Assembly (NCBI RefSeq): GCF_001693385.1 | Contig: NZ_CP016428.1 | Coordinates: forward strand, 2,914,001-2,978,000 | Source of the DNA: Bradyrhizobium icense | GTDB lineage: Bacteria; Pseudomonadota; Alphaproteobacteria; Rhizobiales; Xanthobacteraceae | DNA length: 64,000 nucleotides | Direction: 5' to 3' | In this document: piece after piece, positions 18,465-28,121 of the stretch | How positions within the stretch are numbered: position 1 is the stretch's first letter | How the letters are laid out: every line of letters starts with the position of its first letter | The notes under the pieces: model-generated | Told to the model about the DNA's origin: nothing | Databases searched by the model: none | What the model saw: only the letters and a program-made list of their open reading frames with translations | Made by a program: the position numbers and the translations under genes

Positions 18465-20192
18465 ATGACCATGAAGCAATGGCTGTTGCCGAGCTTGTTC
18501 GCATCAACATGCCTGTTCTCAATCGCCGCCGGTGCAGGCCCGATCGAGAATTACAGTCCGGTGACCGCCGATCGCCTAAAGAACCCGGAACCCGGCAACT
18601 GGATGCTCTATCGCCGGACTTACGACGGGCAGGGATATAGCCCGCTCGACCGGATCAACACCTCGAACGTCAAAAACCTGGTGCCGGTGTGGACTTTCTC
18701 GACCGGCGTGGTGGAAGGGCACCAGTCGCCTCCGATCGTCAACAATGGCGCCATGTTCATCACGACCCCGCAAGGTCAGGTGATCGCCCTCAACGCCAAG
18801 ACGGGTGACGAGTACTGGCGATACAAACGGCAGCTCCCCGACGATCTCTTTCAACTGCATCCAACCAACCGCGGTGTGGGCTTGTGGCAGGACAAGCTGT
18901 ATCTGGCCACGACGGACGATCATGTGGTGGCCCTCGACGCGAAGACCGGCAAGGTGCTCTGGGATACCAAGGTTCAGGACTACAGGAAGGGGCAGTACCT
19001 GACCCTGATGCCCCTCATTGTCGACGGCAAGGTCATCGTCGGCGGCTCGGGCGGCGAGTTCGGCGTTCGCGGCTATGTCGTCGCGTTCGATGCCGATACG
19101 GGCAAGGAGCTGTGGCGGACCTTCACCATCCCGGGGCCGGGCGAGCCGGGCCATGAAACATGGAGCGGTGACGACTGGAAAACGGGTGGTGCGCCCGCCT
19201 GGATGACCGGCAACTACGATGTCGAGACCAGGACAATCTACTGGGGCACCGGCAATGCCGCACCTTGGCCCGGGGAAACGCATCCCGGCGACAATCTCTA
19301 CTCGACCTCGGTGCTCGCGCTCGACCCGGACAACGGAAAGATCAAGTCATACTTCCAGTACCATCAAAACGATTCCTGGGATTGGGACGAGGTGGACGCG
19401 CCGATGCTGGTCGACCTGCAGAGGGACGGCCGCACCATCAAGAGTCTGATCCATCCGGGACGCAACGCGATCTTCTGGGTGCTCGAGCGTAAGCCGGAAG
19501 GCATCAAATACGTGGCTGGCTGGCCATTCGTCTATACCGACGTCTGGAAGGGCATCGAGCCGAGCGGCAAGCCGATCGTCGATCCGGCTCATAAGCCCGG
19601 CATCGGCAAGCGGGTCGAGTTCTGTCCGTCGTTGTGGGGCGGCAAGGATTGGCCGTCGGCCGCCTATAGCCAGAACACCCGCCTGGTCTACGTTCCCGCC
19701 AACGAGAATTTCTGCGGCGGCTTCACCGGCGAAAAGCTGCCGTTGGTGCCGGGTCAGCTCTGGCTCGGGACCAAGCCTGAAGATATCGGTCTGAAGGTTC
19801 GGCCGGGCGCCACGCATTTTGGCGAGCTGCAGGCGTGGGACCCCGCGACGGGAAAGAAGGTTTGGTCGCATAATTTCCCCAAATCGCATCTGTTCGGCTC
19901 GGTGACGGTGACCGCCGGCGATCTGGTCCTGGTCGGTGGCACCAATGACCGGATGTTCCGCGCCTTTCACGCAAAGACCGGCGAACTGCTCTGGGAGCAA
20001 AAGACCAACTCCGGCATCGTGGGCATGCCGGTCGCGTACGAAGTGGACGGCACGCAGTATATCGCCGTCCAGTCCGGGTGGGGCGTTGACGCGCAACGCA
20101 TCCAGGATGCCTTGGCGACACAAAATAACGTCGGCGTCGAGAACAACGTGCCGCAGGGCGGCGTCGTCTGGGTGTTCGCCGTCAAGAAGTGA
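18465..20192 (+). CDS. PQQ-dependent alcohol dehydrogenase, lanthanide-motif type without vicinal cysteines
   Basis: 575-residue periplasmic quinoprotein of the methanol/ethanol dehydrogenase family. The signal peptide spans about 1-23 and AGGAGGT precedes the ATG. Metal and catalytic residues by alignment with XoxF above: Glu198, Asn264, Asp306 and Asp308 (D-W-D), so a lanthanide is the expected metal. The adjacent Cys-Cys pair typical of this family is absent: the aligned positions are Gln130-Leu131 before the conserved NRG. It has no fused cytochrome domain and no cytochrome gene next door; a Rieske gene precedes it. The substrate is unknown, and alcohols larger than methanol are likely. 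Confidence 0.92.
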   Translation: MTMKQWLLPSLFASTCLFSIAAGAGPIENYSPVTADRLKNPEPGNWMLYRRTYDGQGYSPLDRINTSNVKNLVPVWTFSTGVVEGHQSPPIVNNGAMFITTPQGQVIALNAKTGDEYWRYKRQLPDDLFQLHPTNRGVGLWQDKLYLATTDDHVVALDAKTGKVLWDTKVQDYRKGQYLTLMPLIVDGKVIVGGSGGEFGVRGYVVAFDADTGKELWRTFTIPGPGEPGHETWSGDDWKTGGAPAWMTGNYDVETRTIYWGTGNAAPWPGETHPGDNLYSTSVLALDPDNGKIKSYFQYHQNDSWDWDEVDAPMLVDLQRDGRTIKSLIHPGRNAIFWVLERKPEGIKYVAGWPFVYTDVWKGIEPSGKPIVDPAHKPGIGKRVEFCPSLWGGKDWPSAAYSQNTRLVYVPANENFCGGFTGEKLPLVPGQLWLGTKPEDIGLKVRPGATHFGELQAWDPATGKKVWSHNFPKSHLFGSVTVTAGDLVLVGGTNDRMFRAFHAKTGELLWEQKTNSGIVGMPVAYEVDGTQYIAVQSGWGVDAQRIQDALATQNNVGVENNVPQGGVVWVFAVKK

Positions 20193-20239
20193 TTGCAAGT
20201 ATAACACCTGCCCGGAATCGATAAGCGATGAGAAAAAGG

Positions 20240-20261
20240 GCGGCGAACGAATGTTCGCCGC
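20240..20261. terminator. Bidirectional hairpin between convergent genes
   Basis: GCGGCGAAC and GTTCGCCGC form a perfect 9-bp stem around GAAT. On the minus strand it is followed by CCCTTTTTCT, a good intrinsic terminator for the small secreted protein gene. On the plus strand it follows the PQQ dehydrogenase but only a weak T-rich stretch comes after. Confidence 0.75.
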
Positions 20262-20287
20262 ACTTGTTCTGCTGCCGATGCTTGAGG

Positions 20288-20551
20288 CTACTTGCCCTTG
20301 GTATCGACCTTCCGTTTTTCGTCTTCGTTCATTTTCTTGATGACCGGATCGCGACTGGCTTCGCCGGTGGTCTGAGTTGTCGTGGCCGGCGGACTTTCGT
20401 TTGGCATGGAAGATTGTCCCGGGGGCATGGTTGCCGGGCGCGTTGCGGTGGTGCTCGGCGGCGACGTCGTTTGAGCCGTTGCCGCCTGTGCAGTCAACAA
20501 GAGCGCGCTCGACAGCAGCGACACCGCGAGCGCGGTTGGGTTCGGTTTCAT
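20288..20551 (-). CDS. Small secreted Thr/Pro-rich protein of unknown function
   Basis: 87 residues: a signal peptide (about 1-26, ending AQAATA), a Thr/Ser/Pro-rich middle and a charged C terminus (KKMNEDEKRK). The ATG at 20551 is preceded by GAAAGGAG at good spacing, and a terminator hairpin follows, so it looks like a real gene. It lies 53 bp after the molybdenum hydroxylase large subunit in the same direction. No family is recognised. Confidence 0.65.
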   Translation of the reverse strand: MKPNPTALAVSLLSSALLLTAQAATAQTTSPPSTTATRPATMPPGQSSMPNESPPATTTQTTGEASRDPVIKKMNEDEKRKVDTKGK

Positions 20552-20604
20552 CGATCTGGCTCCTTTCAGATCAACGAAAACGGCCGGTACGGCCCAGCGT
20601 TCCC

Positions 20605-22920
20605 TTAAGCCTCCAATTGCTTGCCGATCGGCAGTGCGCGGATGCGCTTGCCGGTCGCTGCGAAGATCGCGTTGATCAGCGCCGGCGCGACGGGCGGCAC
20701 GCCCGGCTCGCCAACGCCGCTGGGCGGCGTGTCGGGGCCGGGAGGTACGATGTAGACGTTCGTCACGGCAGGGGATTCGTCGATCCGGAGCACCGGGAAA
20801 TCGTCGAAATTGCCCTGTTGCACCTTGCCGTCCTTGAAAGTGATCTCGCCATGTTTGGCGAAGCTCAGGCCCATGATCACAGCGCCTTCCATCTGTGCCT
20901 GGATTCGCTCCGGATTGACGTAGGCTCCGCAATCGATCGCGGTATCCACCCGGGGCACGGTGAGATTGCCATTGTCGAAGGCTACCTCGACAATGGTCGC
21001 GATGTAGCTGACGAAGCTGCGGTGCGCGGCAATGCCGAGCCCGTGGCCTTTGGGCACGGACCGTCCCCAGCCGCCCTTGTCCGCGACCAGTTCGACGACC
21101 TTGCGAAGACGTGCCGTATCGATCGGATAGCTGTCATAGGGCTCGCCATAGTTCCAGAGGTCCTTCACGGAATCGAGCTTGGCGATCCGCGGAGAGCCGA
21201 TCAGCTCCAGTAGCATGGTCTTTTGATCGCGGTTGGTGGCATGGGCGAGTTCGCCCACCATCGACTGCACCGCAAAGGCCCGCGGGATATTCGACACCGA
21301 GCGGAACCAGCCGATGCGGGTATGAGCGACCGCTTCCGGATTCTCGCACTGGACGTTGGCGATCTCGAAGGGCATGTCGACCAGCCCCATGCCAAGCTCA
21401 AACGGCGCCTGATGCACCGCACCGGCGGCAAATGTCGAGGCGATGCTCGGCGCGACGCTGCGATGCCGCCAGGCCGTCACCTTGCCGCTCTTGTCGAGGC
21501 CAGCCTCGATACGTTCCACCGAGACGGTGTGCAGGAAGCAGTTGCGAATGTCGTCTTCCCGCGTCCATTGCACCTTGACGGGAGCGCCGAGCTCCTTTGA
21601 AAGCAGTGCCGCCTCGAGGGCGAAATCGCACTTCGACTTGCGCCCGAAGCCGCCGCCGAGCAGCGTGACGTTGACGGTGACGTTCTCCTGGGGAATGCCG
21701 AGTGTTTTAGCGACGTCTTCGCGCGTTCCGCCCGCGCTTTGCACCGGTGCCCAGATCTCCGCCTTGTCGCCCTTGACGTCCGCGACCGCAACCGGCGGTT
21801 CCATGGCGACGTGGGCATGATGCGGCACGTAGTACTCACCGACGATCACCTTGTCGGCGCCCTTTAAGGCGGCCTCGACGTCGCCCTCCTTGCGTACCAC
21901 CAGGCCGGGCTTGCGCGCTGCTCCCTCGAGCTGAGCCCGATAGGCGACGGATTCGTATTTGCTGTTCGGCCCGTCATCCCAGACGATCTTCAACGCGTCG
22001 CGGCCCTTGATCGCCGCGCCCGTGTTGCGTGCGATCACCGCGACCCCGCCGAGCGGCTGGAATTTTGAAGGCCACGGCCAACCCTTCACTTCCATGACCT
22101 TCTCGACGCCGGAAACCTTCATCGCATCCGACCCCTCGAACGACACGACCTTGCCGCCGGTCACCGGCGGCCGGGCAATGACGGCGTACTTCATGCCGGG
22201 CAGGCGAACGTCGGCGCCGTAACGCGCGGTGCCCACCGTGATGTCGCGAAGGTCGACGATGCCGATCTGGCCTTTGCCCAGATAGCGGAAATCCTTTGGG
22301 TCTTTCAGCTTCAGACCTTCGACACTCGGGACCGACTGCTTGGCGGCATCGGCTGCCAGCTCGCCGAAGCCGATGCGGCGTCCGCTTGCACTATGGACGA
22401 CCTCGTGATTGACGGCCTTCACCTCGGTTGCCGGCACGCCCCAGCGTTTCGCCGCGGCTGTTTCGAGCATGGTGCGGGCCGAGGCGCCGATCTGGCGCAT
22501 TGGCATCAGGTAATGCCGCGTGCTGCGCGATCCATCGGTATCCTGGTTGCCGAACTTGACTTCGTCGCCAGGCGCCTGCTGCACGCGAACGCGCGACCAG
22601 TCGGCTTCCATCTCTTCGGCAACGATCATCGGCAGGCTGGTGCGGACACCCGTTCCCATCTCGGCGCGGTGCGCGACGATCGTCACTGTTCCGTCGGATG
22701 CGATAGAAACGAAGACGCGCGGGTCCACCACGGTACCGTGCGGCATCTTGTCGGCCCCGGTCTGGTACGCGGCAAGGGCAGGGCGTGACATCACGGGGGC
22801 GGCCAGAACAAAGCCGCCAGCCAGTCCGAGGCCCTTCAGGATGCTGCGGCGTGAAACGTTGTCGACCTTGACGTGCCGTTCAAAGCCACGGAGCTTGTTG
22901 GGGTTGGTGAGGATATTCAT
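20605..22920 (-). CDS. Molybdopterin-binding subunit of an IorB-like aldehyde/N-heterocycle dehydrogenase
   Basis: About 771 residues. The twin-arginine signal ([11 protein letters not shown], Arg24-Arg25) implies export of the folded complex. The xanthine-dehydrogenase-type Moco domain includes [12 protein letters not shown] near the C terminus, whose Glu is the usual catalytic base. The family contains isoquinoline 1-oxidoreductase and membrane aldehyde dehydrogenases. The start is ATG at 22920, or GTG at 22926 overlapping the upstream stop. It is coupled to the [2Fe-2S] subunit and convergent with the PQQ dehydrogenase, whose aldehyde products it might oxidise (inference). Confidence 0.88.
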   Translation of the reverse strand: MNILTNPNKLRGFERHVKVDNVSRRSILKGLGLAGGFVLAAPVMSRPALAAYQTGADKMPHGTVVDPRVFVSIASDGTVTIVAHRAEMGTGVRTSLPMIVAEEMEADWSRVRVQQAPGDEVKFGNQDTDGSRSTRHYLMPMRQIGASARTMLETAAAKRWGVPATEVKAVNHEVVHSASGRRIGFGELAADAAKQSVPSVEGLKLKDPKDFRYLGKGQIGIVDLRDITVGTARYGADVRLPGMKYAVIARPPVTGGKVVSFEGSDAMKVSGVEKVMEVKGWPWPSKFQPLGGVAVIARNTGAAIKGRDALKIVWDDGPNSKYESVAYRAQLEGAARKPGLVVRKEGDVEAALKGADKVIVGEYYVPHHAHVAMEPPVAVADVKGDKAEIWAPVQSAGGTREDVAKTLGIPQENVTVNVTLLGGGFGRKSKCDFALEAALLSKELGAPVKVQWTREDDIRNCFLHTVSVERIEAGLDKSGKVTAWRHRSVAPSIASTFAAGAVHQAPFELGMGLVDMPFEIANVQCENPEAVAHTRIGWFRSVSNIPRAFAVQSMVGELAHATNRDQKTMLLELIGSPRIAKLDSVKDLWNYGEPYDSYPIDTARLRKVVELVADKGGWGRSVPKGHGLGIAAHRSFVSYIATIVEVAFDNGNLTVPRVDTAIDCGAYVNPERIQAQMEGAVIMGLSFAKHGEITFKDGKVQQGNFDDFPVLRIDESPAVTNVYIVPPGPDTPPSGVGEPGVPPVAPALINAIFAATGKRIRALPIGKQLEA

Positions 22921-22922
22921 GG

Positions 22923-23375
22923 TCACACCCCCGTTGATGCGAGGTGCACGGCATTCTCGATGCGTTGATAAGTGCCGCAGCGGCAGATATTACCCGCCAT
23001 CGCTTCGCGTATCTGGTCGTGGGTCGGTTTTGGATTTTCGATCAAGAGGGCCGCGGCCTGCATGATCTGGCCGACCTGGCAAAAACCGCATTGCGGAACG
23101 TTCAGTTGCCGCCAAGCCTTCTGGACCGGGTGGTCACCGGTCGGATGAAGGCCTTCGATCGTCGTGACCTCGCGGCCGACCACGTCGGACACCGAGGTGA
23201 TGCAGGCGCGGACGGCCTGCTTGTCGACGATCACCGTGCAGGCACCGCACAGCGCCTGGCCGCACCCGTATTTCGTGCCCGTCAAGCCGGCCTCATCGCG
23301 CAGAAACCAGAGTAATGGAAGGTCCGGGTCGCCGTCCCAGCTATGCTCCTGGCTATTGATCTTCACCTTGATCAT
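22923..23375 (-). CDS. [2Fe-2S] subunit of the IorAB-like molybdenum hydroxylase
   Basis: 150 residues carrying two clusters: a plant-ferredoxin type with Cys38, 43, 46 and 58 (CGQALCGAC) and a second with Cys96, 99, 131 and 133 (CGFC, CRC). This is the standard small subunit of two-subunit aldehyde or isoquinoline dehydrogenases. There is no FAD subunit, so electrons probably go to a cytochrome or quinone. GAGGAACG precedes the ATG. It has no signal and would be exported with the Tat-targeted partner. Confidence 0.93.
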   Translation of the reverse strand: MIKVKINSQEHSWDGDPDLPLLWFLRDEAGLTGTKYGCGQALCGACTVIVDKQAVRACITSVSDVVGREVTTIEGLHPTGDHPVQKAWRQLNVPQCGFCQVGQIMQAAALLIENPKPTHDQIREAMAGNICRCGTYQRIENAVHLASTGV

Positions 23376-23796
23376 GATCGTTCCTCGCTCTTCATAAGCT
23401 GCTGATGTTTGTTCGACGTGAGCGAGAACATATTTCCCAACCGCTCAACGCCGTTGCTTTACGAGTTTGATCGCGTGGCCGGAGAGCCGGCCTTGCTTGG
23501 CAACCGCTGGCTGAATTGTACGATTTGCTTTGAATTTTGGTGGGCCATCCTCCTGCTTAAACATTTATCCGTGTTTACAGGACGGCGCGGCGGGACAGGC
23601 GCCTAGCGAACGCTATCAGAAAGCACGCCAGATCGAATTCACAACGTGTTGTCTTTGCATTCTATTTGGACGAAAGCTGGGCTGCCCCTGACGGACCTGC
23701 CAATTTTTCCCGGCGGCCGTCATGCAGAACCCGCTTTGCAAGGGTTCGCGGGCAGACCGGTGCGACCAGCATCGCGTCGCCGACTAGCCTGCCCCG
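23376..23796. other. Spacer upstream of the IorAB-like operon
   Basis: 421 bp without a supported gene. It holds a perfect hairpin GGCCGG-AGAG-CCGGCC (23477-23492) and an inverted repeat ACAAC-GT-GTTGT (23641-23652), possible regulator sites for the minus-strand operon. Short frames here do not look like proteins. Confidence 0.5.
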
Positions 23797-24885
23797 TTAC
23801 TTTGCGAGCTGCGTCAACCCGTTCCAGTCGAATGCGATTCCATGGCCGGGCCGCGTCGGCGCCAATGCCATGCCTTCCTGGAGGACAAGCGGGTGCTCGA
23901 TGTAACTATCGAGCCCAAATCCGTGCGCTTCGAGATAGGAGCGGTTCGGACAGGCCGCGAGCAAATGCACGGTGACGTCATGTGCGCCGTGGCTGGTCAC
24001 CGGTAGGTTGAACGCTTCCGCCAGCCGCGCGATCTTCATAAAGGCGGTAACCCCGCCGCAATTGGTGACATCGGGCTCGGGATAGGACACCGCACCAGCG
24101 GCGATATAGTTCTTGAATTCCCAGAGCGAGCGCAGGTTTTCGCCGGCCGCGATCGGGACGCCGCCGGCAGCCATGATGCGCGCGTGACCGGCAATATCGT
24201 CGGGAATGATGGGTTCTTCGAGCCAGGTGAGATCGTAGGGTTGCAATGCGCGTGCCGCGCGTATGGCTTCCTCGACCGTCCATTTCATGTTGGCATCCGC
24301 CATCAGGGGAAAGCCGTTGCCAAGATGTTGGCGCATCGCCTGCACGCGTCCGATGTCGGATGCGAGATCGGGGCGGCCCACCTTCATCTTGATGGCGCGA
24401 AAGCCCCTGGCGAGATTGTCGTCGGTTTGCTTCAAGAGCCCCTCGATGGACAGGTCGAGGTCGATGCCGCCGGCGTAGCAGGGCACGCGGGCGTCGAAGC
24501 CGCCCAACATGCGAAACAGCGGCAGACCGGCACGGCGCGACTTCAGGTCCCACAGGGCGATGTCGAGCGCCGAGAGCGCAAGCACCGACGGTCCGCCGCG
24601 CCCGCCGTAATGCAAGCTCCACCAGACGTGATGCCAGATGGCTTCGGTGTCGTCGGCTTCGCGGCCCTCGATCAGTTCAGGGATCTCCCGAAGGAGGATG
24701 TCGGCAATCGCGCCGCCGTTGCGCCCGACGGTGTATGTATAGCCGATGCCTTCGGCCCCGTCCGAGTCGCGGACACGACATGTCACCAGTTCGAAGGCTT
24801 TGAGTTCGCCGTGCGTGCTGTCAGAGAGGGTAACGGGCAGGGGGATCCGGTAGAGTCCGGCCTCGGTTGTCTTGATAAGTGCCAT
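23797..24885 (-). CDS. Mandelate racemase/muconate-lactonizing family enzyme (enolase superfamily)
   Basis: 362-residue enolase-superfamily member of the mandelate-racemase subgroup. Catalytic Lys-x-Lys at 166-168 (IKMKVG), metal ligands Asp197, Glu223 and Glu249, Asp272 and His299 (SHGAHD) are all in register with mandelate racemase. Members dehydrate or racemise hydroxy acids and sugar acids; the substrate is unknown. GGTGGAAAC precedes the ATG. It is co-directional with, and 129 bp after, the PLP enzyme gene. Confidence 0.9.
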   Translation of the reverse strand: MALIKTTEAGLYRIPLPVTLSDSTHGELKAFELVTCRVRDSDGAEGIGYTYTVGRNGGAIADILLREIPELIEGREADDTEAIWHHVWWSLHYGGRGGPSVLALSALDIALWDLKSRRAGLPLFRMLGGFDARVPCYAGGIDLDLSIEGLLKQTDDNLARGFRAIKMKVGRPDLASDIGRVQAMRQHLGNGFPLMADANMKWTVEEAIRAARALQPYDLTWLEEPIIPDDIAGHARIMAAGGVPIAAGENLRSLWEFKNYIAAGAVSYPEPDVTNCGGVTAFMKIARLAEAFNLPVTSHGAHDVTVHLLAACPNRSYLEAHGFGLDSYIEHPLVLQEGMALAPTRPGHGIAFDWNGLTQLAK

Positions 24886-25014
24886 TGTGTTTCCACCCGG
24901 TCTTTTTTATTGCACGTTAAGTTGATCTTGCCGGCTTAGCAATTGCTTGCGGTGCCCCCGGATGGGAATCACTCGCGGCGGGTTGGTCCGTTGCCTTCGA
25001 CGCGTGGCGTGCTG

Positions 25015-26298
25015 CTATGCCGCGTTCAAGGCCTGCGCGATATCAGCGATCAGATCGGATGGGTGCTCGATGCCGATCGACAGCCGGATCGTGCAGTCGA
25101 GAACGCCTATTTTCTGGCGGATGTCAGCGGGAACGCCGGAGTGCGTCATGCTTGCGGGCAGGCTGGCAAGCGACTCCGTGCCGCCCAGGCTCACGGCGAG
25201 CTTGAAGATCTGCAGCGCGTTCAGGAATTTGAATGCGGCGGCTTGGCCGCCGACGATGTCGAAGGAGAATGTGGAGCCCGCACCGGTGCATTGCCTTGCA
25301 AACAGGCGGCCGGCGGGGGATTGCTCATCGTGGTGACCGAGGTAGTGGACCTTTGCCACTTTGGGGTGGTCGCGCAGGTAGTCCGCGACGAGGCGCGCGT
25401 TTGCGTCAGCTTTTTCCATGCGGATGCCCAGCGTTTCGAGCGACCGGCTGATCATCCAGCAGGAATGCGGGTCCAGTTGGGTGCCAATCGCGCCTCGCAA
25501 CGCTTTGACGTCTTTCATGAGAGCTTTTGAGCCGAGCGCGGCGCCTGCGATCAGGTCGGAATGTCCCCCGATATATTTGGTCAGCGAGTACAGCGAAAGA
25601 TCGGCACCGTGTTCGATCGGTCTCTGAAACACCGGTCCAAGCAACGTATTATCGCATGCGATGATCGGCGTATTGCCCTGGGCCTGCCCGATCGCCTCGG
25701 CGACGCGGCGGACCATGGCTATGTCGACCAGACCATTGGTGGGATTGGCCGGCGTCTCAATGAAAATCATCGCAACCCGGCCTTTGCGCATGGCGTCCTC
25801 CGCTGCCGCCCTGACTGCGGTTTCGTCGATGCCGTCAGAAAAGCCCACCGCGCTGATGGAGAGGTTCGCGAGCGTCTTCGCAAACAGTGTCTCCGTTCCG
25901 CCATACAGCGGCTGGGAGTGCAGAATGACGTCGCCGGGACGGACGAAGGCCAGGATTGTGGTCGAAATCGCGGCCATGCCCGACGAGAACAGCGCGCAAT
26001 TCTCGGCGCGCTCGTACACCGACAGTCTGTCCTCGACGATCTCACTGTTAGGGTGATTGAACCGCGAGTAAACCAGACCAGCGCCCATCCCCTCGGGCGG
26101 CTCGCGGCGGCCCGCAACGTAATCGAAGAAGTCCTGCCCGTCTTCTGCGGTCCTGAAGACGAAGGTCGAGGTCAGGAAGACCGGTGGTTTGACGGCTCCC
26201 TCCGACAGTTGCGGATCGTAGCCGTAGTTCAGCATCAGCGTTTCCGGATGCAGCATGTGGTTGCCGATGTGGGTCTTTGACGGAAACGGTTTCACCAT
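25015..26298 (-). CDS. Cys/Met-metabolism PLP-dependent enzyme (cystathionine gamma-synthase/lyase family)
   Basis: 427 residues. PLP-binding Lys241 sits in [11 protein letters not shown], with Asp216 supporting the pyridine nitrogen and the phosphate-binding YSRF motif near 77-80. These enzymes act on cystathionine, homocysteine derivatives or methionine; which reaction this one catalyses cannot be read from the sequence. The ATG at 26298 follows AGGGAGA; an in-frame extension to 26448 lacks a ribosome site and homology. Confidence 0.88.
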   Translation of the reverse strand: MVKPFPSKTHIGNHMLHPETLMLNYGYDPQLSEGAVKPPVFLTSTFVFRTAEDGQDFFDYVAGRREPPEGMGAGLVYSRFNHPNSEIVEDRLSVYERAENCALFSSGMAAISTTILAFVRPGDVILHSQPLYGGTETLFAKTLANLSISAVGFSDGIDETAVRAAAEDAMRKGRVAMIFIETPANPTNGLVDIAMVRRVAEAIGQAQGNTPIIACDNTLLGPVFQRPIEHGADLSLYSLTKYIGGHSDLIAGAALGSKALMKDVKALRGAIGTQLDPHSCWMISRSLETLGIRMEKADANARLVADYLRDHPKVAKVHYLGHHDEQSPAGRLFARQCTGAGSTFSFDIVGGQAAAFKFLNALQIFKLAVSLGGTESLASLPASMTHSGVPADIRQKIGVLDCTIRLSIGIEHPSDLIADIAQALNAA

Positions 26299-26481
26299 GG
26301 CTGTCTCCCTGTCGGGATTCGGAGCGTCGCACTGTGTTGGAAGTGCGCAATCGCGGGGGCGGTCAGGAGTGATGGATGCGACGGCATCCAGCGGGCTCCA
26401 GTTGACGCTGTTAGGGATCAGCGTAGCAAAATTCAGGACTGATTTCACCGCATCCGGGGTGGATTTCGCAGTGCCCGATCG

Positions 26482-27267
26482 TCAGGCATGAACCGCAACC
26501 TTCAACGCCTCGGCGCGGATCTCTTCGACGAGCCGTTCCTTCAGGTTGACGAATTCGGGCGTGGTCTTGATCTTGTAGGATCGCGGGTGGGGCAGATCGA
26601 CCGCGATCTCGGCCTTGATGCGGCCCGGACGGGCGCTCATGACGATGACGCGGCTGCCGAGAAAGATCGCTTCCTCGATATCATGGGTGACGAACAGCAC
26701 GGTTTTCTGCTCGCGCTCCCAGATGCCGAGCAGCATCTCCTGCATCAGCACGCGGGTTTGATTATCCAGCGCGCCGAAAGGCTCGTCGAGCAGCAGGATT
26801 TTTGGATCGTTGGCGAGCGCCCGCGCAATCGCGGTGCGTTGCTGCATGCCGCCGGACAGTTGCTTCGGCCAATGATTCTCAAACCCCGACAGGCCGACGC
26901 GTTGGATGAAGCCGTCGGCGATCTTGCCGCGATCGGCTTCGGAAATCCCGCGCTCGCGCAGGCCGAAGGCGATGTTTTCCCGCACGGTCAGCCATGGAAA
27001 CAGCGTGTAGGACTGAAACACCATGCCGCGATCGGCGCCGGGGCCAGTTACCTCTTGCCCGTCAAGAATGACGCGGCCGCTGGTTGGCCGATCGAGCCCG
27101 GCGACGATGCGCAGCAACGTCGATTTTCCGCAGCCCGACGGGCCGAGAATGGTGACGAAGTCGTTGTTGCCGACGTTGAGGTCGATCGGCTCAAGGGCGC
27201 GCGTCGGCGCATGGCCCTGGCGCGCGGGGAAGGTGCGCGCGACCTGATCGATCTTCAGCTCGGTCAT
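26482..27267 (-). CDS. ABC transporter ATPase, nitrate/taurine/NMT1 type
   Basis: 261 residues with Walker A GPSGCGKST (42-50), Q-loop Gln85, signature LSGGMQQ (137-143) and Walker B ILLLDEP (157-163). It is closest in style to SsuB/TauB ATPases. Its ATG overlaps the permease stop (ATGA). It is the last gene of the probable operon hutF-hutC-binding protein-permease-ATPase. Confidence 0.94.
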   Translation of the reverse strand: MTELKIDQVARTFPARQGHAPTRALEPIDLNVGNNDFVTILGPSGCGKSTLLRIVAGLDRPTSGRVILDGQEVTGPGADRGMVFQSYTLFPWLTVRENIAFGLRERGISEADRGKIADGFIQRVGLSGFENHWPKQLSGGMQQRTAIARALANDPKILLLDEPFGALDNQTRVLMQEMLLGIWEREQKTVLFVTHDIEEAIFLGSRVIVMSARPGRIKAEIAVDLPHPRSYKIKTTPEFVNLKERLVEEIRAEALKVAVHA

Positions 27268-28040
27268 GCCAGTTTCCACGGAAACAGCCAGGCGTTGAAG
27301 GCCTTGAAAAGGAAGTCCGATACGAGGCCGATCAGCCCGATCACGATGATACCGAAGATGATTTGGCCGGTGTTGAGCAGGGCCTGGCTGTCGGTGATCA
27401 TGTGGCCGATGCCTGACGACGAACCGATCAGCTCGGCCACGATGACGTAGGTCCACGCCCAGCCAAGTACGAGCCGAAGGATTTCCGCAACCTCGGGGGC
27501 AGAGGAGGGCAGCAGCACCCGGTTGATGATCCCGCGGTCGCTGGCGCCCAGCGTATACGCGGCTTCAACGAGGTCGCGCCTGGTGTTTCCGACCGTTACG
27601 GTGACCATCAGGATGATCTGGAAGACCGAGCCGATGAAAATGACCAGCAGCTTCTGCAACTCGCCGATGCCCGCCCACAGGATCAGCAGCGGGATGAAGG
27701 CTGAGGCGGGCAAGTAGCGGGCAAACGAGACGAACGGCTCCAGGAAAGCTTCGATCGGCTTGTAGGCCCCCATCAGAACGCCAAGCGGCACAGCGATGAT
27801 GGCCGCCAGCACGAAGCCGCCGACGACCCGCCAGACCGTCATGCCGATGTCGAACAGGAAGCCGTGCTTCGTCAGCAGCTCCCAACCCTCCTGCAGCATG
27901 GTCAGCGGATTGGCGAGAAACGTCTTGGAGACATAGCCGCCGAAGGTCGCCCAAGCCCACACGGCAACGAAAAGCACGAAGAACGCCAGGCCATAGGCCG
28001 CGCGCTGCCTCGATGTCACGGGATCCAGGGGACGTATCAC
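27264..28040 (-). CDS. ABC transporter permease, nitrate/taurine/NMT1 type
   Basis: 258 residues with about six membrane helices and the EAA-type loop (EAAYTLGASDRGIINRVLLPSS). A GTG at 28040 with AGGA upstream is the best start; no in-frame ATG fits. It works with the neighbouring ATPase and binding protein. Confidence 0.9.
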   Translation of the reverse strand: MIRPLDPVTSRQRAAYGLAFFVLFVAVWAWATFGGYVSKTFLANPLTMLQEGWELLTKHGFLFDIGMTVWRVVGGFVLAAIIAVPLGVLMGAYKPIEAFLEPFVSFARYLPASAFIPLLILWAGIGELQKLLVIFIGSVFQIILMVTVTVGNTRRDLVEAAYTLGASDRGIINRVLLPSSAPEVAEILRLVLGWAWTYVIVAELIGSSSGIGHMITDSQALLNTGQIIFGIIVIGLIGLVSDFLFKAFNAWLFPWKLA

Positions 28041-28121
28041 GGGGGCATATCCTAAAAGGCGGTGCGCTGACCGCGGTCGTCCCGCTCCCACGGCTGAGAG
28101 CGGGACCGATGCAAATCGAAG

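Noticed and set aside
23409..23606. 65-residue open frame upstream of the IorAB-like operon
   Set aside because: No family likeness or ribosome site; overlaps the probable promoter region.
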